NCBI GenBank assembly: GCA_031290405.1
Contig: JAITNO010000058.1
Span: 1-7,425 of the forward strand
Direction of reading: 5' to 3'
Length of the DNA: 7,425 bases
Origin: Spirochaetaceae bacterium
GTDB lineage: Bacteria > Spirochaetota > Spirochaetia > Treponematales > Breznakiellaceae
A program made the translations under genes and the position numbers. Of the stretch, positions 5,409-7,425 are shown piece after piece (the first letter of the stretch is position 1; the number at the start of each line of letters is the position of its first letter). The notes under the pieces were generated by a model. It was not told where the DNA came from, searched no databases, and saw only the letters and a list, made by a program, of their open reading frames with translations.

Positions 5409-6257
5409 TCAACCGCCCACCCTAAAGCAAACAAACCCATCGAGCTTCACGCCGGCCCCCGCCGCCTTGCCCGCTTCGGCAAGCGCCGCCGCCACCGTAA
5501 GCTTGTCGTTTTTCACGAACTTCTGGTCGAGCAGGCAAATCTCGGCAAGCCACTTCTTCACCTTGCCGCCGAGAATCCCGTCCAGCACACTCGCAGGCTT
5601 GCCGGCAAGCTTTTCGTCCATCTCCATCTGTTTGCGGAAAATCCCCTCCTGCTCCGCGATAAACTCCGCCCGGACGTCCTCTTTGGCAAGAGCCTCAGGG
5701 CTGAACGCCGCGATATGCAGGGCAATGTCGTGGATAAACCCCTTGAGCTCCCCCTTCAAGAACACCTCCGGCTTGTCGGACGAGGCCACGACGACCACGC
5801 CTATCGCGCCGTCGCCGTGAATGTAGCTGTCCGCATACTGATTCGCCCCCGTCTTTACCAACTTGACGCGCCGCAGAGCCATGTTCTCGCGGATCTTCGT
5901 CGCCAAGTCCTTCACCAGAGCGTGCAACTCGTCGTTCGGCTCCTCGTGCCCCTTTTCCAGCGCAATGCCGGCGATGGCGTCGCCCAGCGCAATGAACTCA
6001 GGATTGCGGGCCACAAAGTCCGTCTCCGTCGTCGTCTCGACAAGGACGACTTTGCCGTCCCCCTGTTTAATCGTAATCCGCCCCTCGTTCGTCGCGCGGC
6101 CGGTGCGTTTTGCCGCCGCCGCAAGCCCCTTTTCCTTCAAAAGCTTCTCCGCCGCCGCCGCGTCGCCGCCGGACTCGACAAGAGCGTTCTTACATTCCAT
6201 CGGCCCCGCCCCGGTCTTCTCGCGGAGAGCCTTTACATCTGCTGCACTTATTGCCAT
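5409..6257 (-). CDS. tsf: Translation elongation factor Ts
   Basis: EF-Ts, the nucleotide exchange factor that regenerates EF-Tu-GTP, 282 residues. The N-terminal UBA-like domain is clear (AADVKALREKTGAGPMECK, residues 5-23, then ALVESGGDAAAAEKLLKEKG). The second EF-Ts signature region contains the EF-Tu-contacting motif TETDFVARNPEF with Asp80-Phe81, at the same numbering as in E. coli. Two core subdomains and the dimerisation region follow, including HDIALHIAAFSPEAL and EQEGIFRKQM. The start ATG at 6257 has the G-rich site AGGGGGAAAAG just upstream, inside the 9-bp gap after the rpsB stop. rpsB-tsf adjacency is the near-universal bacterial arrangement. Codons for Ala are heavily GCG/GCC, in line with the window's G+C content. 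Confidence 0.97.
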   Translation of the reverse strand: MAISAADVKALREKTGAGPMECKNALVESGGDAAAAEKLLKEKGLAAAAKRTGRATNEGRITIKQGDGKVVLVETTTETDFVARNPEFIALGDAIAGIALEKGHEEPNDELHALVKDLATKIRENMALRRVKLVKTGANQYADSYIHGDGAIGVVVVASSDKPEVFLKGELKGFIHDIALHIAAFSPEALAKEDVRAEFIAEQEGIFRKQMEMDEKLAGKPASVLDGILGGKVKKWLAEICLLDQKFVKNDKLTVAAALAEAGKAAGAGVKLDGFVCFRVGG

Positions 6258-6266
6258 CTTTTCCCC

Positions 6267-7163
6267 CTATCCTTCCACACCAACCTCAGCGCCGCCGTCA
6301 ACGGGCGGAGCCTCCGCCGCAGCCTCAATCGCAGGATCCTCCCCTGCGGGAGCCTCCCCTGCGGGAGCGCCGTCCACGCCATAACGGGAGACATCGATCT
6401 CCTTGTCCTCTTCTATCGCCGCAACATCGGCCAGGGCGTTCAGCTCCTCATCCTCGCTCGCCTCGATAATCCGCAAGCCAACCTCGTTGTCCTCGTCGAC
6501 GACCGCGTTGGCGATAATCTGCGTAAAGAGCGTGATGGCGCGGATTGCGTCGTCGTTGCCGGGTATCGGGAAGTCGATGCCTTCGGGATTGCAGTTTGTG
6601 TCGACGATGGCGATGATGGGGATGCCAATCCGCTGCGCCTCCGCGACGGCCAGCGCCTCCTTCCGCGTATCAACAATAAAAAGCGCGCCGGGAAGTTCCT
6701 TCATCTCTTTGATGCCGCCCAGGTTTTTCTGCAACTTCGCGCATTCCTTTTTAAGCTCGGCAACTTCCTTCTTCGTGAACTTCTCGTAACTGCCGTCGAT
6801 TTCCATCTTTTCCAGCTTCTTGAGCCGGAGCAGAGACTTCTTAATAGTGGAAAAGTTCGTGAGCATTCCGCCCAGCCAGCGCTGATTCACGTAATACTGC
6901 CCACAACGTTCGGCTTCTTTTTGAATCGCCTGCTGCGCCTGCTTTTTCGTGCCGACAAAAAGAACCGACTTCTGCCGCGCCACCGCCTCACGGACAGCCC
7001 CGTAAGCCTTCTTGCTCGCCTCAATCGTCTTCTGCAAATCGATGATGTGGATGCCGTTTCTTTCGGCGAAGATGTATTTCTTCATCCGCGGATCCCAACG
7101 TTTTACCTGATGCCCGAAGTGAACCCCCGATTCAAGCAGGTTTTTCATAGTAACTACTGCCAA
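6267..7163 (-). CDS. rpsB: 30S ribosomal protein S2
   Basis: Ribosomal protein S2 of the small-subunit body, 298 residues. The core spans residues 6-227: signature 1 is MKNLLESGVHFG (6-17), followed by KRWDPRMKKYIFAERNGIHIIDL (21-43), the coiled-coil hairpin region (about 105-155), and signature 2 from PGALFIVDTRKEA to RIGIP (158-182). Residues about 228-298 form an acidic, Ala/Pro/Gly-rich tail that makes the protein some 55 residues longer than E. coli S2 (241). The tail contains a duplicated PAGE segment. The start is a TTG at 7163: AAGGAGG (7169-7175) is 5 bases upstream, whereas the next ATG at 7148 would be 20 bases from it. MAVVTMK also matches the N-terminus I recall for spirochaete S2. 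It is the first gene of the operon and has a structured leader. Confidence 0.97.
   Translation of the reverse strand: MAVVTMKNLLESGVHFGHQVKRWDPRMKKYIFAERNGIHIIDLQKTIEASKKAYGAVREAVARQKSVLFVGTKKQAQQAIQKEAERCGQYYVNQRWLGGMLTNFSTIKKSLLRLKKLEKMEIDGSYEKFTKKEVAELKKECAKLQKNLGGIKEMKELPGALFIVDTRKEALAVAEAQRIGIPIIAIVDTNCNPEGIDFPIPGNDDAIRAITLFTQIIANAVVDEDNEVGLRIIEASEDEELNALADVAAIEEDKEIDVSRYGVDGAPAGEAPAGEDPAIEAAAEAPPVDGGAEVGVEG
6338..6367 (-). repeat. Two tandem 15-bp copies in the rpsB tail
   Basis: CCTCCCCTGCGGGAG occurs twice in succession (6338-6352 and 6353-6367) with no difference. On the coding strand it produces the duplicated PAGE segment of the S2 tail. Each copy contains the inverted repeat CTCCC/GGGAG, so it can fold. 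A recent slippage duplication in a poorly constrained protein tail is the simplest reading. Confidence 0.9.
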
Positions 7164-7168
7164 AGCAG

Positions 7169-7175
7169 CCTCCTT
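7169..7175 (-). promoter_or_regulatory. Shine-Dalgarno site of rpsB, selects the TTG start
   Basis: AAGGAGG on the minus strand, five bases before TTG at 7163. A perfect anti-16S match at this distance decides for the rare TTG start over the ATG fifteen bases further in. Confidence 0.85.
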
Positions 7176-7180
7176 GTGTT

Positions 7181-7197
7181 GTTCCGCAAAGCGGAAC
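7181..7197 (-). promoter_or_regulatory. Leader hairpin just upstream of the rpsB ribosome binding site
   Basis: GTTCCGC and GCGGAAC form a perfect 7-bp stem with a 3-base loop, ending only 5 bases before the AAGGAGG of rpsB. There is no U-tract after it, so it is not a terminator. Its position suggests control of translation initiation. Autoregulation by S2 binding to its own leader is known in enterobacteria and is a possible but unproven role here. Confidence 0.55.
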
Positions 7198-7238
7198 TCC
7201 CTTCAATACGTCTCAGCGTCGAACATTACCGCCCGCGC

Positions 7239-7262
7239 CGGAAATTTACGGAACCATTTCCG
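7239..7262 (-). promoter_or_regulatory. First hairpin of the rpsB leader
   Basis: On the minus strand CGGAAAT (7262-7256) and ATTTCCG (7245-7239) form a 7-bp stem around a 10-base loop. The loop contains GTTCCG, which is also the 5' arm of the second hairpin, so it could pair with the CGGAAC of that hairpin's 3' arm. It lies at the very 5' end of the transcript predicted from the promoter at 7273-7301. Confidence 0.45.
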
Positions 7263-7272
7263 CATGGAGGAA

Positions 7273-7301
7273 AGCCTAGCAGAGTTTGAATTGAATGGCA
7301 A
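7273..7301 (-). promoter_or_regulatory. Candidate promoter of the rpsB operon
   Basis: On the minus strand TTGCCA (7301-7296) is followed after exactly 17 bases by TAGGCT (7278-7273), preceded by TGC, an extended -10 arrangement. This fits a housekeeping sigma factor and would start the transcript near 7266, giving a leader of about 100 bases before rpsB. No competing promoter of similar quality is visible further upstream in the window. Confidence 0.5.
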
Positions 7302-7361
7302 GGGAGCCCTCCTTTCATTTTGAAGGCGGATGGTGTATGCTGGCGGCGTAAGGATGGACAA

Positions 7362-7425
7362 GTGGTAAAAGCAGTTTTTAGACCCGGTGAGGTTGAGATA
7401 GGCAGTTCAAAGGTTGTTTTGGAGG
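7362..7425 (+). CDS. Possible start of a divergent gene, unrecognised (cut by window edge)
   Basis: From GTG at 7362 the frame is open to the end of the window for 21 codons, reading VVKAVFRPGEVEIGSSKVVLE (first residue Met when initiated). AAGGA (7350-7354) lies 7 bases before the GTG, a fair ribosome binding site. The position, divergent from rpsB after a gap of about 200 bp, is sensible for a gene start. The peptide looks protein-like, with alternating hydrophobic and charged residues, but I cannot assign a family from so little. The stretch is noticeably more A+T-rich than the neighbouring genes. A weak -10-like TATGCT (7336-7341) lies upstream, too close to the start to be convincing. 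Confidence 0.4.
   Translation, partial: MVKAVFRPGEVEIGSSKVVLE

Noticed and set aside
7203..7265. 20-codon leader peptide before rpsB
   Set aside because: Its ATG would sit at or next to the predicted transcription start, so it would have to be leaderless. It contains no regulatory codon run and overlaps the hairpin.
5715..7289. 524-codon open frame on the plus strand
   Set aside because: It lies antisense to tsf and rpsB, both unmistakable. It is a long shadow frame caused by high G+C and codon bias, with Leu/Arg-rich sequence of no family I recognise.

Overview
This is a G+C-rich (roughly 60% by eye) bacterial chromosomal window. Eight of its nine certain or probable genes lie head to tail on the minus strand. 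Read in the direction of transcription (right to left) the order is rpsB, tsf, frr, a 378-bp non-genic stretch, uppS, cdsA, hemL, coaB, coaC, and the first 103 codons of murA. Gene gaps are very short (3 to 18 bp) or negative, except between frr and uppS. This looks like one long housekeeping operon driven from a promoter in the divergent intergenic region at about 7273-7301. The last 64 bases may hold the start of a divergent plus-strand gene that I do not recognise.

The rpsB-tsf-frr-uppS-cdsA block is the widespread translation/cell-envelope cluster, but pyrH is missing between tsf and frr, and dxr/rseP do not follow cdsA. As I recall, Treponema also has rpsB-tsf-frr without pyrH. Together with the S2 sequence (extended acidic C-terminus) and the 'PGRGG...DS' variant of the CdsA signature, this makes a spirochaete my favoured guess. 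It is unproven. CoaB and CoaC are separate proteins here, of the streptococcal/enterococcal (split) type rather than the usual fused CoaBC.

Functionally, ribosomal protein S2, EF-Ts and ribosome recycling factor serve translation. UppS and CdsA supply undecaprenyl-PP and CDP-diacylglycerol for envelope building. HemL makes 5-aminolevulinate for tetrapyrroles. CoaB and CoaC perform two consecutive steps of coenzyme A synthesis. MurA starts peptidoglycan precursor synthesis.

The most unusual part is the frr-uppS gap (4470-4847). It carries an uninterrupted array of exactly eleven 21-bp units (4612-4842), each centred on the palindrome GTCGAC, followed by a strong hairpin with a T-tract that points against the operon. 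The rpsB leader (7164-7266) has two hairpins that can pair with each other in an alternative fold, a strong Shine-Dalgarno sequence and a TTG start. No mobile element, CRISPR array, tRNA or rRNA is visible.
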